Assembly (NCBI RefSeq): GCF_022458985.1
Contig: NC_061791.1
Coordinates: forward strand, 758,501 to 822,500
Length of the DNA: 64,000 bases
Reading direction: 5' to 3'
Origin: Mugil cephalus
Lineage: Eukaryota > Chordata > Actinopteri > Mugiliformes > Mugilidae
The translations under genes and the position numbers were made by a program. A model generated the notes under the pieces. It made no database searches. It was not told the DNA's origin and worked only from the letters and a program-made list of their open reading frames with translations. Of this stretch, positions 1 to 11,400 are shown in pieces. The number at the start of each line of letters is the position of its first letter. Within the stretch, counting starts at the first letter, position 1.

Positions 1-309
1 TTATTGGACGAATTAAGAGTTTTGCTAGATTTTATTATAAAGAAATCTATATTAATTAAATATTCAGGTATTATTTTACCTGAAAACAATTGTTGACACG
101 TCCAGTTGGACTTTTAAAAACTTCTAAAACACTGTTAAAGTGGATTTTTTATTATTATCATTATTAATATTTTGCAGCGTGAAGCATGTTTAGTTTTCCA
201 TATGAATAATAATCACAGGGGATTTTCTGCTCCTCCCATCTTCTTACAGGAAACTCTTCCCACCATCTGACTTCACTTTCAGCAGCTGCTGTGAATCCTG
301 CAGCTCAGC
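1..309. other. 5' flank of the first tetraspanin gene
   Basis: AT-rich sequence upstream of the first coding exon. I see no TATA box or CpG-rich promoter that I would defend. A pyrimidine-rich stretch ending in an AG near 248 could be the acceptor of an untranslated leader exon, because the start codon lies only about 60 bases further on. The transcription start may therefore be outside the window. Confidence 0.4.
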
Positions 310-3226
310 ATGTCTGGGGTCAGTCCTCGCCTCAGGTGCCTCTTCTTCAGCTTCAACGTCGTCTTTGTGGTGAGTTACTGGGTTTAAAAGCAGAAAAACA
401 GAAGATGTAAAGAGAGAAGAGGAGGATGAAGATGATGAGAATAGAAAAGAAGTGAGCGTCCTCTGCTGGTGAAGAGGCTCAGGTGCATTCATGAGTCAGG
501 CCTTTAAAAACGTGTTGAATTTGTGTTTTGATGATTGTTTTGTAGATTTATTAGGTTTATTTTAGATTTATTCTGAATGGATGGAGTGTTTAATGTCCCG
601 GTGTCCAGTCGCTCATCAGCGCTGAGACTTCAGGGGAAACGAAACTCTTCTTTTATTTATTTATTTATCAGTTAACTGTTTCATGGATGTCGTGTCTTTA
701 AGTTTAACGTGATATTTAACCCAAAGAGGTCACGTCTGTTTATTATAAAGAATAAAAAGATTTTCTATCTGAGACATTTTCAGTTCATCTCATTAATAAA
801 GCGAATAAAAGACGTTAAGAGACAAACTGTCCAGTTCATTAGGTTCACTAGTGAGGAAGGAAGGAAGGGAGGGAAGGGAGGAAGGGAGGAAGGGAGGGAA
901 GGGAGGAAGGGAGGGAGGAAGGGAGGGAGGAAGGAAGGAAGGAAGGAAGGAAGGAAGGAAGGAAGGAAGGGAGGGAGGGAGGGAGGGAGGGAGGAAGGAC
1001 GGAAGGAAGGGAGGGAGGGAGGAAGGAATAAAGAAAGGAATTAAGACGAAGGAAGAAAGGAAGGAAGGGAGGAAGGAAAGAAGGAAGGGAGGGAGGAAGA
1101 GGGGAAGGAAGGAGGGAGGAAGGAAGGAAGGAAGGAAGGAAGGAAGGAGGGAGGGAGGGAGTGGTGGTTCCTGGTGTGTTGTGGATGAGCTGGTTCCTGT
1201 GTTCCAGGTCGGGGGCGGACTCCTCGTCCTCACCGCTGTGTCGGGTTTGTCTCCCTCTGAGGACACTTTACATGGAGGAGGACACGAAGACGTAAGTAAC
1301 GGACTGAGACGGGACCCAGTGGCTGTTGCTGATAACGTAACCGTCCGTCTTTCTTCCAGACGACCGTCCACATGGTCCTGTACGTCTACGGCTCCGTTAC
1401 CATGGCGATCAGCATCCTCGGGGCCTTCGGGGCTCATCGGCTGAACCTGACGGCTCTGGTGGTGGTGAGTAGAGGAGACCCGACCCGGTCCTGGTTCTGG
1501 TTCTGCTTCTGATGATGTGGGAACTAAATACGTGGACTGAGACCGGGACATGTCTTCTGTCCAGTGCCTGCTCTGCACCGTGACCACGGGTCTGCTCACG
1601 CTCAGAGACGGAATCACCGCGGCAACGGCCCGACCACAGGTACACACCTGGTCCTGGTTCTAATCATGTGGCTGGATCGGGTCCTACACCCCCTCCACCT
1701 GGAAGGAAGGGAGGAAGGAAGGAAGGAAGGAAGGGAAGCAGACAAGAGGGAGGAAGGAAGGGAGAAAAGAACAAAGGATGGAAGGAAAGTAGTGAGCAAG
1801 GAAGGAAAGGATAAAAGGAGGGAGGAGAGGAAGGAAGGAAAGGAAGGAAGTAACAAAGGAAGGAAGGAAAGCAGTGAGCAAGGAAGGAAAGGATAAAAGG
1901 AGGGAGGAGAGGAAGGAAGGAAAGGAAGGAAATAACAAAGGAAGGAAGGAAAGAAGTGAGGAAGGAAGGAAGGAAGGAAGGAAGGAAGGAAGGAAGGAAA
2001 GCAGACAAGAAGGGAGGAATGATGTAAGAAATGGAGAAAAGAACAAAGGATGGAAGGAAAGTAGTGAGCAAGGAAGGAAAGGATAAAAGGAGGGAGGAGA
2101 GGAAGGAAGGAGAGCAAGGAACAAAGGAAGGAAGGAAAGAAGTGAGTAAGGAAGGAAAGGATAAAAGGAGGGAGGAGAGGAAGGAAGGAGAGCAAGGAAC
2201 AAAGGAAGGAAGGAAAGAAGTGAGTAAGGAAGGAAAGGATAAAAGGAGGGAGGAGAGGAAGGAAGGAGAGCAAGGAACAAAGGAAGGAAGGAAAGAAGTG
2301 AGTAAGGAAGGAAAGGATAAAAGGAGGGAGGAGAGGAAGGAAGGAAAGGAAGGAAATAACAAAGGAAGGAAGGAAAGAAGTGAGTAAGGAAGGGAAGGAA
2401 GGAAGGGAGGGAGGAGGAAAGCAAGGAAAGGAAGGAAGGAAGGAAGGAAGGAAGGAAGGAAGGAAGGAAGGAAGGAAGGAAGGAAGGAATAATAATGATT
2501 GTGATTCTTTATTTCTGTGGTTCCTGGAGGTTCCTGGGTCTTGGTTCCTGGTTGTTGGTTGTTGGTTGTTGGTTCTCGGTTGTTGGTGGTTGGTTCCTGG
2601 AGGTTGTTGGTTCTTGGTTCCTGGTTGTTGATTCTTGGTTCTTGGTTCTGGTTCCTGGTTCCTGGGTCTGAGCGTCTGTGTCTCTCAGTTGCAGCGTAGG
2701 ATGGAGCTGAGCTGGCGCCTCCTCCTGCCTCTGGACGGAGCCTCAGACGACAGGAAGCAGCGAGTGGAGACGCTGCAGACGTCGGTAAGAACCACATCTG
2801 GTTTCTGTCACATCTGGAGCAGGAGCCTCGAACAGGAAGGAGACGGAGACGTTAAATCGTGTCTTCTGTCCAGACGGAGACGAGGATCTGAATCTTCTTC
2901 TCAGGACAAACACTCGTATACTTTCTTTAAGTGTCACTCCTTCGTCTTCCTGTTCTCCTTCTTCTTCTTCTCCTGTGCCTTTAGCTGCGGTGCTGTGGCC
3001 TGTTTGGACATGAGGACTGGGAGGACCACGTCCCCGACTCGTGTCTCTGCAGCCGCGGGGAGGACGAGTGTCAGGAGGTCGACTACAGAGTGAGTCTGAA
3101 CCGTGACGCAAACAAACGTTAAAGGTGATGGATGTTTGAGTTTGTTCTTCGTTTGCAGAACTTCCTGTCGAACCTCCTCTGGCAGAAGAAGTGGGTTCAC
3201 AAGCAGGTCAGAAAAACCTTCATCAC

Positions 3227-3257
<31 letters not shown>

Positions 3258-4358
3258 GTAGACTAATAACATGAAGGAAGACGTTAATGATGGATGTTGT
3301 TTGTCTCAGTCCTGCTTCCCTCTCGTCCTCCGCGACGTTAAAACCAACTCAGACGTGACTTTGGCCGTGAGCTTCACGCTGAGTTTCCTGGCGGTGAGTT
3401 CGTTATCGCAAATATCACCATAAATACGTCTCATCTCATCTCAGCTCATCTCAGGACTGTCCCGTCATCTCACCTCGTCTTTCACATCTCATCCTCTCAT
3501 CCTCCCCTAACTCACCTCATCTCATTATTTACGTTTTTGTTTGTTCACTTGTTCAGTAATGATCCATCCTACAGCTAAACACATCCTGGACTAACCAAGC
3601 TACATGCTACGCTACATGCTATGCTACATGCTACGCTTCATGCTACACTAGATGCTACGCTATATGCTACACTACATGCTACGCTACATGCTACACTAGA
3701 TGCTACGCTATATGCTACGCTGCATGCTACACTTCATGCTACACTATATTCTACGCTATATGCTACGTTACATGCTACGTTACATGCTACACTAGATGCT
3801 ACACTGCATGCTACGCTACATGCTACGCTACATGCTACACTAGATGCTACGTTATATGCTACGTTACATGCTACACTAGATGCTACGCTGCATGCTACGC
3901 TACATGCTACGTTACATGCTACACTAGATGCTACGCTGCATGCTACGCTACATGCTATGTTACATGCTACAATAGATGCTACGCTACATGCTACACTAGA
4001 TGCTACACTATATGCTACGCTGCATGCTATGCTACATGCTACGTTACATGCTACGCTACATGCTACACTAGATGCTACGCTATATGCTACGCTACATGCT
4101 ACACTAGATGCTATGCTGCATGCTATGCTACATGCTATGCTACATGCTACGTTACATGCTACACTAGATGCTACGTTACATGTTTCTCTACATGCTACGC
4201 TACATGCTACACAGTGCTAACCTTCCCCCGTGTCTGTGCTTCAGCTGCTGGGGGCGCTGTTGTCGTCTCTGATGATCTACCAGACGTTTAACCGGCCGTT
4301 AGCGGTGTTTCCCGAGCAGCCGCCCTCCTACCAGCAGCTCTACAACCTCCCGGAGTAG
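310..4358 (+). CDS. tetraspanin-8-like protein, copy A (9 exons, 256 aa)
   Basis: Four-pass tetraspanin, expected to organise membrane microdomains with integrins and other partners at the plasma membrane and in endosomes. Coding exons are 310-369, 1208-1291, 1360-1464, 1565-1639, 2689-2784, 2985-3089, 3159-3206, 3310-3393 and 4245-4358; all introns are GT-AG and phase 0. Membrane segments lie near residues 10-33, 50-74, 80-99 and 207-233. The large extracellular loop has the tetraspanin CCG signature at 143-145 plus four further cysteines (DSC, LC, DEC, SCF), making six. The usual cysteines after TM2 are replaced (LGAFGA). The cytoplasmic tail ends in PPSYQQL, which combines a PPxY motif and a Yxx-hydrophobic sorting motif at Tyr248. 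Exon 5 could alternatively start at 2695, losing two residues; 2689 aligns better with copy B. It is closest in layout to the next gene, so a tandem duplicate. Orthology to a named tspan8 paralogue is not settled. Confidence 0.88.
850..1161. repeat. GGAA/GGGA polypurine tract with G-quadruplex motif
   Basis: About 310 bases of almost pure purine on the plus strand, built from GGAA and GGGA words, in intron 1 of tetraspanin copy A. At 969-991 six GGG runs are separated by single A bases, an ideal intramolecular G-quadruplex pattern. The tract stops 47 bases before exon 2. The long open frames across it are repeat artefacts. Confidence 0.95.
1701..2488. repeat. GGAA array with 78-82 bp higher-order unit
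   Basis: Nearly 790 bases of plus-strand purine in intron 4 of tetraspanin copy A. It is a higher-order array: the landmark AGTGAG recurs at 1791, 1873, 2063, 2141, 2219, 2297 and 2379, giving spacings of 78 or 82 bases apart from one interrupted interval. The right end is pure GGAA. The open frames of up to 377 codons on either strand are artefacts of a repeat that lacks stops. Confidence 0.95.
3222..3257. repeat. (CAT)n microsatellite
   Basis: About twelve CAT/ATC triplets in intron 7 of tetraspanin copy A, starting about 15 bases after exon 7. Confidence 0.9.
3601..4213. repeat. 12-bp tandem array (ATGCTACGCTAC-type), about 51 units
   Basis: About 610 bases of a 12-base unit, ATGCTAC(G/A)CTA(C/G/T), with frequent single-base variants, in the last intron of tetraspanin copy A. 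It ends about 30 bases before exon 9. Because 12 is a multiple of 3, one frame stays open for 199 codons and reads as a monotonous four-residue repeat. This is not a gene. Confidence 0.95.
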
Positions 4359-4800
4359 GAGGACACGACGGTTCGCTAGTGATTCTGTACTTATTTAAGG
4401 TTTGTCCTCTGAGGAGGAGGCTTGTTGCTGCTACGTTCCTGCCACGACTGGACGCATGCGTCCTAAATATCATCAACACAGTTTATCAGGGAGCTTCATC
4501 ACCGCATCCTGAACCATCATCATTCATTCATCACACATCTGTATTTACAGCTTCTAACATCCTACCTGCACTTTAAACCACGTCTCAGTGCTGCCTTCAG
4601 CTGCTTCTGCCTGGAACATGTTGATCTGAGATGATCTAAACCCTGAGACTGATTTAAACTTAACCGTCTGATCATGTTTCAGTGTTTACGTTGTTTCTCT
4701 GTGAGTAACGTTGTGTTGTGGATGTACGGCTGCATGACTCAGTGTAGCTTTTCCTGGTTAATTAAAGGCTAAATAAAGTAAAACCATATTTGGAATTAAG
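4359..4800 (+). other. 3' UTR and poly(A) signal of tetraspanin copy A
   Basis: Sequence following the TAG stop at 4356-4358. The first canonical AATAAA is at 4772-4777, implying a 3' UTR of roughly 430 bases. Confidence 0.6.
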
Positions 4801-6734
4801 CCTTTAAATATGAGCAGCCAGGTTATTTAAGGGCTCTGGTTTAACTGAAATATAAAAGACTGGTCATTGGGTGGAAACTCAACTAGAGAAGGCAACTTCA
4901 AAAAGACACAAAAATGCCACTGGGAGGCGCTAGAAACTAAAAACCTACTATAAAATGTCCTTTGTGTTTCACCTTCAACACAGTGGAAATGAAGATGACA
5001 AAAGAAAAGTCCCATTTTTAAAATATCGAGATGAGACATGACATTAGATCATAGGGGGTCAACAGGGGGTCCCTGCCCCCTAGGGGTCCACAAAGGTACT
5101 GCAGGGGGAAATCTTTGGTTGATTATATATTTACATATGTTTTTATTTTTTAATTTACACCCACAAACTTAAAGAGTGTCCTCAGGTGAAACGCTATGTA
5201 TGTGTTTATGTTTATGGCAGGTGAATAAACCACCTGTTACACATGTTTGAAATAAAAATAAAATGAATATCGGAACCTGTGCAATATGTGAATATGTGAA
5301 CAGCTTAATATTGAATGCAACATGTTTATAATCATGTATATCTATAAATATCACTAGGAAGAGTTTAATATAGATGTAGTAGGTGGGGCTGGCTCATATT
5401 TTTAGGTTGTTTGATGTCCTGTGAACACGTTGCTGAGATTAAATAAGATTCATTTATAGCTGAACTCCTGGTTGGTTCATTCAACCCAACTCTTATAATA
5501 GCTTCTAACTTAATATAATTCACAATCATGGTTCATAAGTAGGTTTTATTTTACTTTTTTTATTATTATTCTTTGACATTTATTAGTTAGCAATTGTTTT
5601 ACTAGCTAAATTAAGCTAACGTTCTCTAGCTAACTGTAACATTAGCTCTTTGGTGGTTCAGGCTGAAGTCTTCATTCTTCTTTACTGCAAATAATCACAT
5701 AAACTTCACCGTAGCTTTTAATAAACAGTTCACGTTAGCTAGAGCTAGAGCTAGCTAAACAACATTACATCTGTCATGTGATCCCAGTAGAAATGAGGAA
5801 TAAGAGGACGAGTAAAGCGGAAGAGGAGGATTACAAATCACTGAAACTAAAGAATGTGGCCTTTAACGGAATGAGAAATGTTGTTTTGATCTAAATAAGA
5901 ATATATTTGTTTCATTTATTTACATGTTTTAATTTTCTTTAGTTCTGGATTTGACTTCACTGTGTTTTAATGCCTTTAAATGAAAGTTAACAGTGACAAG
6001 TAATGTCATTTTGATTTTTAAATATAAAAGTAGTAATGTAATGAGACGACCCAGTGACCGTTAGCGTTAGATATGAGATGAGATGAGATGAGATCAGGAC
6101 ATAACGTTCCAGCGACATGAGGCTGGAATAAAAGTGTAAAAGCAGCAGAAATGACCATTAAAGGCAGAAAAAGTTTAGATTTAACAGCTTATAATCATCA
6201 GCTTCTACTTCTTCCAGTGTTTTTCATCATCTCGCTGCAAATTCAGCTGAAATAATTAAAAAAAAACTACAGCAGTCACTTCCCAAACCTCTGTTGACCT
6301 CAAACCTCTGTGAATTCATGTTGTTGAGGAATTTAACCTGACTCCAGTTTCCATAGAAGCTCTGGTTGTGACAACGGGAATTTTCCACTCGTTCTTCCCG
6401 GAATGAAACCTCCCCTCTTTCTCTTTCTCCCGCCTCTAATTGGCTGCGTCTGCCTCCGTCTCGTGTTTCTTTTTAAGTGAGTCCACCCCTGACGCTCCAT
6501 AAGAGGAGTCTCTTTAACCCGGCGGTTACGGGAAGTCCGTCCTCTCCGTGGAGAAACGTCTGAGAGCGAGTGTTTGGTGGCGAATCAGAGGAGCTGAACA
6601 GACGACTCCTCACGGCGCTTTGCTCCTTTTTCACATTTAGCTCGTTCGTCTTTGTTTGAGTGGAGATGTGGACAGAAACGAGCTGTAATGGACACGACAC
6701 GAGGACAAAAACATGTTAGGACTTAATCCAAACC

Positions 6735-6768
<34 letters not shown>

Positions 6769-7859
6769 CTGAGACCGGATGTGGATGAAAAGCAGAGAAA
6801 TGGAAACAAGGACGTTCACACTGTTTGGAGTTTGGTTGTTTTTAATGTGTAATGATTTGATTGTAGTATTAGTAATATATATAATTTATATATATTTATA
6901 TATATAGCTTTAAGTCCATGGGATGTATGTTGCATCCACTTTTATTAAAATCAAATGCTTTGATGTTCATTATGATCACGTCTTTACAAAATCTATAATT
7001 ATTTATTACAGAAACAATCACTTGTTAATAAAAAATGACTTAAATGAAACTGAATAAATATCAACCACCTTCAAACAATAATAAAATGAGCTCATTCAAA
7101 AATAGTTTTGATTCTGTTCTATTTGTTAAGTTGAGATAATCATGTCAGATGTTTATTTTTTGGGAATATATCAAATCTTAAAAAGCACATGATCTGCTCC
7201 AACGTTTCTACTTCCTCCTCTTTATTAGTTATTTAATATAAAGTAGTGAAGCTTTTATTGTAGTGTTACAATATAGATTTATAAGTAAGTTTCAATTCAG
7301 TTTACTCAATTCTTTATATAATATTTACAGGAATCGTTCTGTAAAAATGTCATGTGGTGACTGGTTACAGGCGGCCGTGATAAACTCAGGAAGTTATATA
7401 CAAAATTATACATGAAGCCATTAGTTTGAATGCAAAAACACACAAACCACATGTATTTACTGGGTTTGGTTAAAATTAGTGATGTCAAACTAAACTTTTA
7501 ATCAGATTAATCTCAGCGTTGGTGTGAATTAATTTTGATTAAACACATTTAAATATCATTTATTTTTTAATGGTATTTATGTGATTGTTTTAAGCATTGG
7601 CAGCTTGTCTTTGTCTTGGTTTGTCTTGGTTTGTCTCCAGCTGTTAGCCGCGTTAGCCCAAGTGCTAGCAGAATCCCCGGCTAACGTATGCTTGGCTTGG
7701 TTCATGTGCTGTTTGAAGCTGGAAAGAAAACTCCTTCCTGCAGAGTGTGATGATACTTTATGCTATAATCAGATTAATCAACATAATGGTTTATTTAATG
7801 TTAATGTTTGACTTCCTGGTTAAATTATCAGGATATAAATGATTCCGAATAAAGAGCCG
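4801..7859. other. spacer between the two tetraspanin genes
   Basis: No coding exon was recognised. Contents include a GC-richer patch at about 5050-5115 made of GGGGTC/CCCCTA words, scattered AGCTAA/GCTAGC words at 5590-5760, short ATGAG repeats at 6070-6095, a (CAT)n run at 6738-6770 and AT-rich DNA at 6870-7300. A TAATC-rich stretch at 7490-7560 resembles one at 41580-41675. The interval 6400-6560 has an ATTGGCT (CCAAT-type) word and is less AT-rich, so it could be regulatory, but I cannot show that. Confidence 0.5.
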
Positions 7860-8072
7860 TTTGGCGGCGGAAAGAGTCGACTCTCGTTAAGGAGCGGTGG
7901 CTAAGGAATCGACTCCCACGAAAGAGCCGAACCTCCCACCTCCCGTTTCTATAAAAAGCTCCGTCTTCGTCTCGCTTCACTTCTCTTCGCTGCAGCCGAA
8001 GCTGAGCTGGACCTGAACTTTACTCTCAAACGTTTCTGAGCTTTTATTTTTGCCCGTTTCTCCTTCGCAAAC
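7860..8072 (+). promoter_or_regulatory. TATA promoter and leader of tetraspanin copy B
   Basis: A clear TATAAAA at 7950-7956 lies about 117 bases before the start codon, so transcription probably begins near 7980 with a leader of about 90 bases. Just upstream, 7850-7930 carries repeated short words (AAAGAGCCG twice, AAAGAGTCGACTC, GAATCGACTCCC). These look like a cluster of related binding sites or a small transposon remnant. Confidence 0.7.
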
Positions 8073-8447
8073 ATGGCGCAGATCAACACCTGCCTCAAAC
8101 TGACCTTCATCATCTTCAACCTCCTGTTTGCGGTGAGTCCGATTTAAAAAAGAAAGGAAAACTCTTAAAATGGCCGCCGGTGCTTTTCTGACCAGTCTGC
8201 ATTTAAAAGTGCGTAGTTCAGGGGGAACATGAATATTAATAAATTATTATTATGATTATTTTACATGTATTTACCTTTAAATCAGTGAGTGAGTTAACTC
8301 AGAACAGATGTTGAAAAAGTAAAGAAGTAAAAGTTGTTTTCTTTTGGTTTTTGGTTTTGGTTTTTAACACGGGAAACAATAGAAAAGTAAGAACAGAATA
8401 GAAGAATATATATATATATATATACATATATGTGTATATATATATAT

Positions 8448-8488
<41 letters not shown>

Positions 8489-11400
8489 ACCATAGCAGCT
8501 ATAATATGATCTATACAAAGAGCACAGAAGTGAATGTAATTGGTCCAATGAGGAGGAAAAGTAGCAGCATTTAAAACGTTAATAATTAAACAATAGTGCA
8601 AATATTATCTGTGTAATATGTAAAATGATCTATTATTAAAATTAATTCTCGTTTATCCACCTGGAAACAGCAACGAGTTTGTTTTTAATGTTTTAATGTC
8701 AGCGAAGCTTTTCAGACTTTTCTTCAGTTTTTTTATTTAAATGTGTAAAAATGTGAGATATATTTAACTTTCAGCTCATTATGAACTGTACAAAAGAAGG
8801 AATATTAAAGTTTTACATTGTTCATTCTGTGGTAATGTAATATTTATGGGGGGGGGGTTCAGAAGTTACTTAACTCTTTAAACTGAACAGAAAGTGAACT
8901 AAAGTGAACTATCACCTCCCGTTCTGACGGATCAGTTTCTCGTTGCAGATCATCGGTGGCATCATCATCGGCCTCGCTCTGATGTCTCAGGTCATGACCA
9001 ACGCCAACGGAGGAGAGGAGGTGAGACTCTTCTTTTTTTAATTTAATCCCTGTGAATAAATGAGCAGATGCTAATGTGTCCTGGGCTGTGGCTGCAGATG
9101 GAGGGTCGGACCACCGGCCTCATCGTCCTCTACATCATGGGCTTCTTCACCATGGTGATCGCCAGCCTGGGCGCCTACGGGGCCTACAAGGAGAGCCGAG
9201 TCTGCCTCATCGTGGTGAGTCCTGCCGCCGCAAACTCTCAGCTTCGCACGCTGACGCAACTGGTTGCGTCACAGGGGAAAATCCGGGATTTCTGTGGTCA
9301 GGAGCAAACGTACATGAAGATCATTAACAGATATAATAAACTTCTGTAATAATACGCTACAACTGGTATCATGTGCAGTAAAAAGGAGGTTTCATGAAGC
9401 TAAGCGCTAGTTTATCGGACTTAAACCTTCCTCATCCTGTTCTAAAGACACAAAGCTAGGAACAGCTACAGTTAGCTGGGAGGCTAGGAACAGCTACAGT
9501 TAGCTGGGAGGCTAGGAGAAGCTACTATTACCTGGGAGGCTAGGAACAGCTACAGTTAGCTGGGAGGCTAGGAACAGCTACTATTACCTGGGAGGCTAGG
9601 AGAAGCTACTATTACCTGGGAGGCTAGGAACAGCTACTATTACCTGGGAGGCTAGTAGAAGCTACAGTTAGCTGGGAGGCTAGGAACAGCTACTATTAGC
9701 TGAGAGGTTAGGAACAGCTACTATTACCTGGGAGGCTAGGAGAAGCTACTATTACCTGGGAGGCTAGGAACAGCTACTATTACCTGGGAGGCTAGGAACA
9801 GCTACTATTACCTGGGAGGCTAGGAACAGCTACTGTTACCTGGGAGGCTAGGAGAAGCTACTATTACCTGGGAGGCTAGGAGAAGCTACTATTACCTGGG
9901 AGGCTAGTAGTAGCTACTATTACCTGGGAGGCTAGGAACATCTACAGTTAGCTGGGAAGCTAGGAACAGCTACTATTAGTTGGGAGGCTAGTAGTAGCTT
10001 GTGGCGTCAGATGTCTGTTGTTCTAAGTGTTGTTCTGTTTTCTGGTCCAGTTCCTGGTCTGCATGGTGGTCGGGAGCCTGTTGATGCTCAGAGCTGGATT
10101 CTCTGCCGCCATCACTCACTCTCAGGTAAACGCTCCTCACATTTAAAAATAGCCCAGAGGGAAACGTCGGAGAATATCTGACATCTGTTCACTTTTTAGT
10201 TTATCTCAACTGTGTTTGTGCATCAGCTGAAACAGTGACACAAACCACAGCAACATCTCAGTCAGACTGAAACCACCAATGAGTTTTTATCTTTCACAAG
10301 CGCATGTGTCGCCTACACTTACGTTATTTTTCATATTACACAAGACTAAAAAACACCAACAACTTAACCTTTATTTAACTCTGACACTTCCCCCTCTTCT
10401 TTTGCAACCATTGACACATCATTTCCTGATGGGATGGAAAAAAAAAGGGGGGATGTCCTGTTTTTTTTCTTTCTATCGTTTGAAGCCGTTTCTTTTCCTC
10501 CGTGAACCAAACATGACGACAATATTCAGTTATTTAGAATCAGCGTTGGTTTTACTTGGTCTAAGCAGCACTAGTTAAAAACCCAATAAGCTAGTCCGCT
10601 CTGGTTTAGGCAAACAAAGAGCTAGCACAGTCTAGCTTCCGCTAACGGAGCAGCCACCTCCATCTTTATAGGCTAATGTAGCGCCTTGGCTAATACCATC
10701 TGGTTTAAGCTAAATCTAACTTGTTTTTAAATCATATTATCCTGCTTTCAGGTTAAAAAAACAGGGGCTAATGCTACCTGGTTTATGCTAACTTTATCTG
10801 GTGTAGGCTACCATACGTTTTCCTGAAGCTAAAGAAGCAGCTAATGTTATCTTTCTCAGGATAATATTGGGCTAGCGCTATGTAATTTAGGTTAAAGTAC
10901 CATTGCAAATGTGAGAGCTGATGAAATAAGCTAAGAAACAAGCTAGCCCAGTCTTGCTTAGGCTAACAAGAAGCTAGCACTATCTAGATTAAGCTACTTT
11001 TGTAGGCTAATACTACAAAGTAGCCTCGACGCTACGTCGTCTTTAACTGGTCATGTGACTCCAGAGGTTTAAAGTTATTTTTCCTCAGATTTTCTTCCTT
11101 ATTTTGAATCTTCTTTGTATATTTTCGAGCTCTAAACCGTTTGTGTCGCGTTTGTAGATTGTGCCGACGCTGGAGTCCAAGTTCCACGACCTTGTTCCTC
11201 TCGACAACAACGGAGAAAACCTGAAGCACATGATGGAGCTTCTGCAGGAGAAGGTGAGACCTGGTTCTGATTCAGCCGGATTCTTTACTTCTGTCTCTGT
11301 GTTGAGGAGCGAAACCGGATCGACTGCACGAGCTCAGACATATTTTAGAACTGGTTTGTGCTTTGAGCCGTGTGATTGGCTGGATCGCTGACAGGTGTTT

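Noticed and set aside
1664..2797. 377-codon minus-strand open frame rich in Ser/Leu/Phe/Pro
   Set aside because: It lies entirely over the GGAA array, and its residues simply repeat the tetranucleotide. Real tetraspanin exons lie on the other strand.
3621..4220. 199-codon frame reading as a four-residue repeat
   Set aside because: A by-product of the 12-base tandem unit within an intron; no start context or domain.
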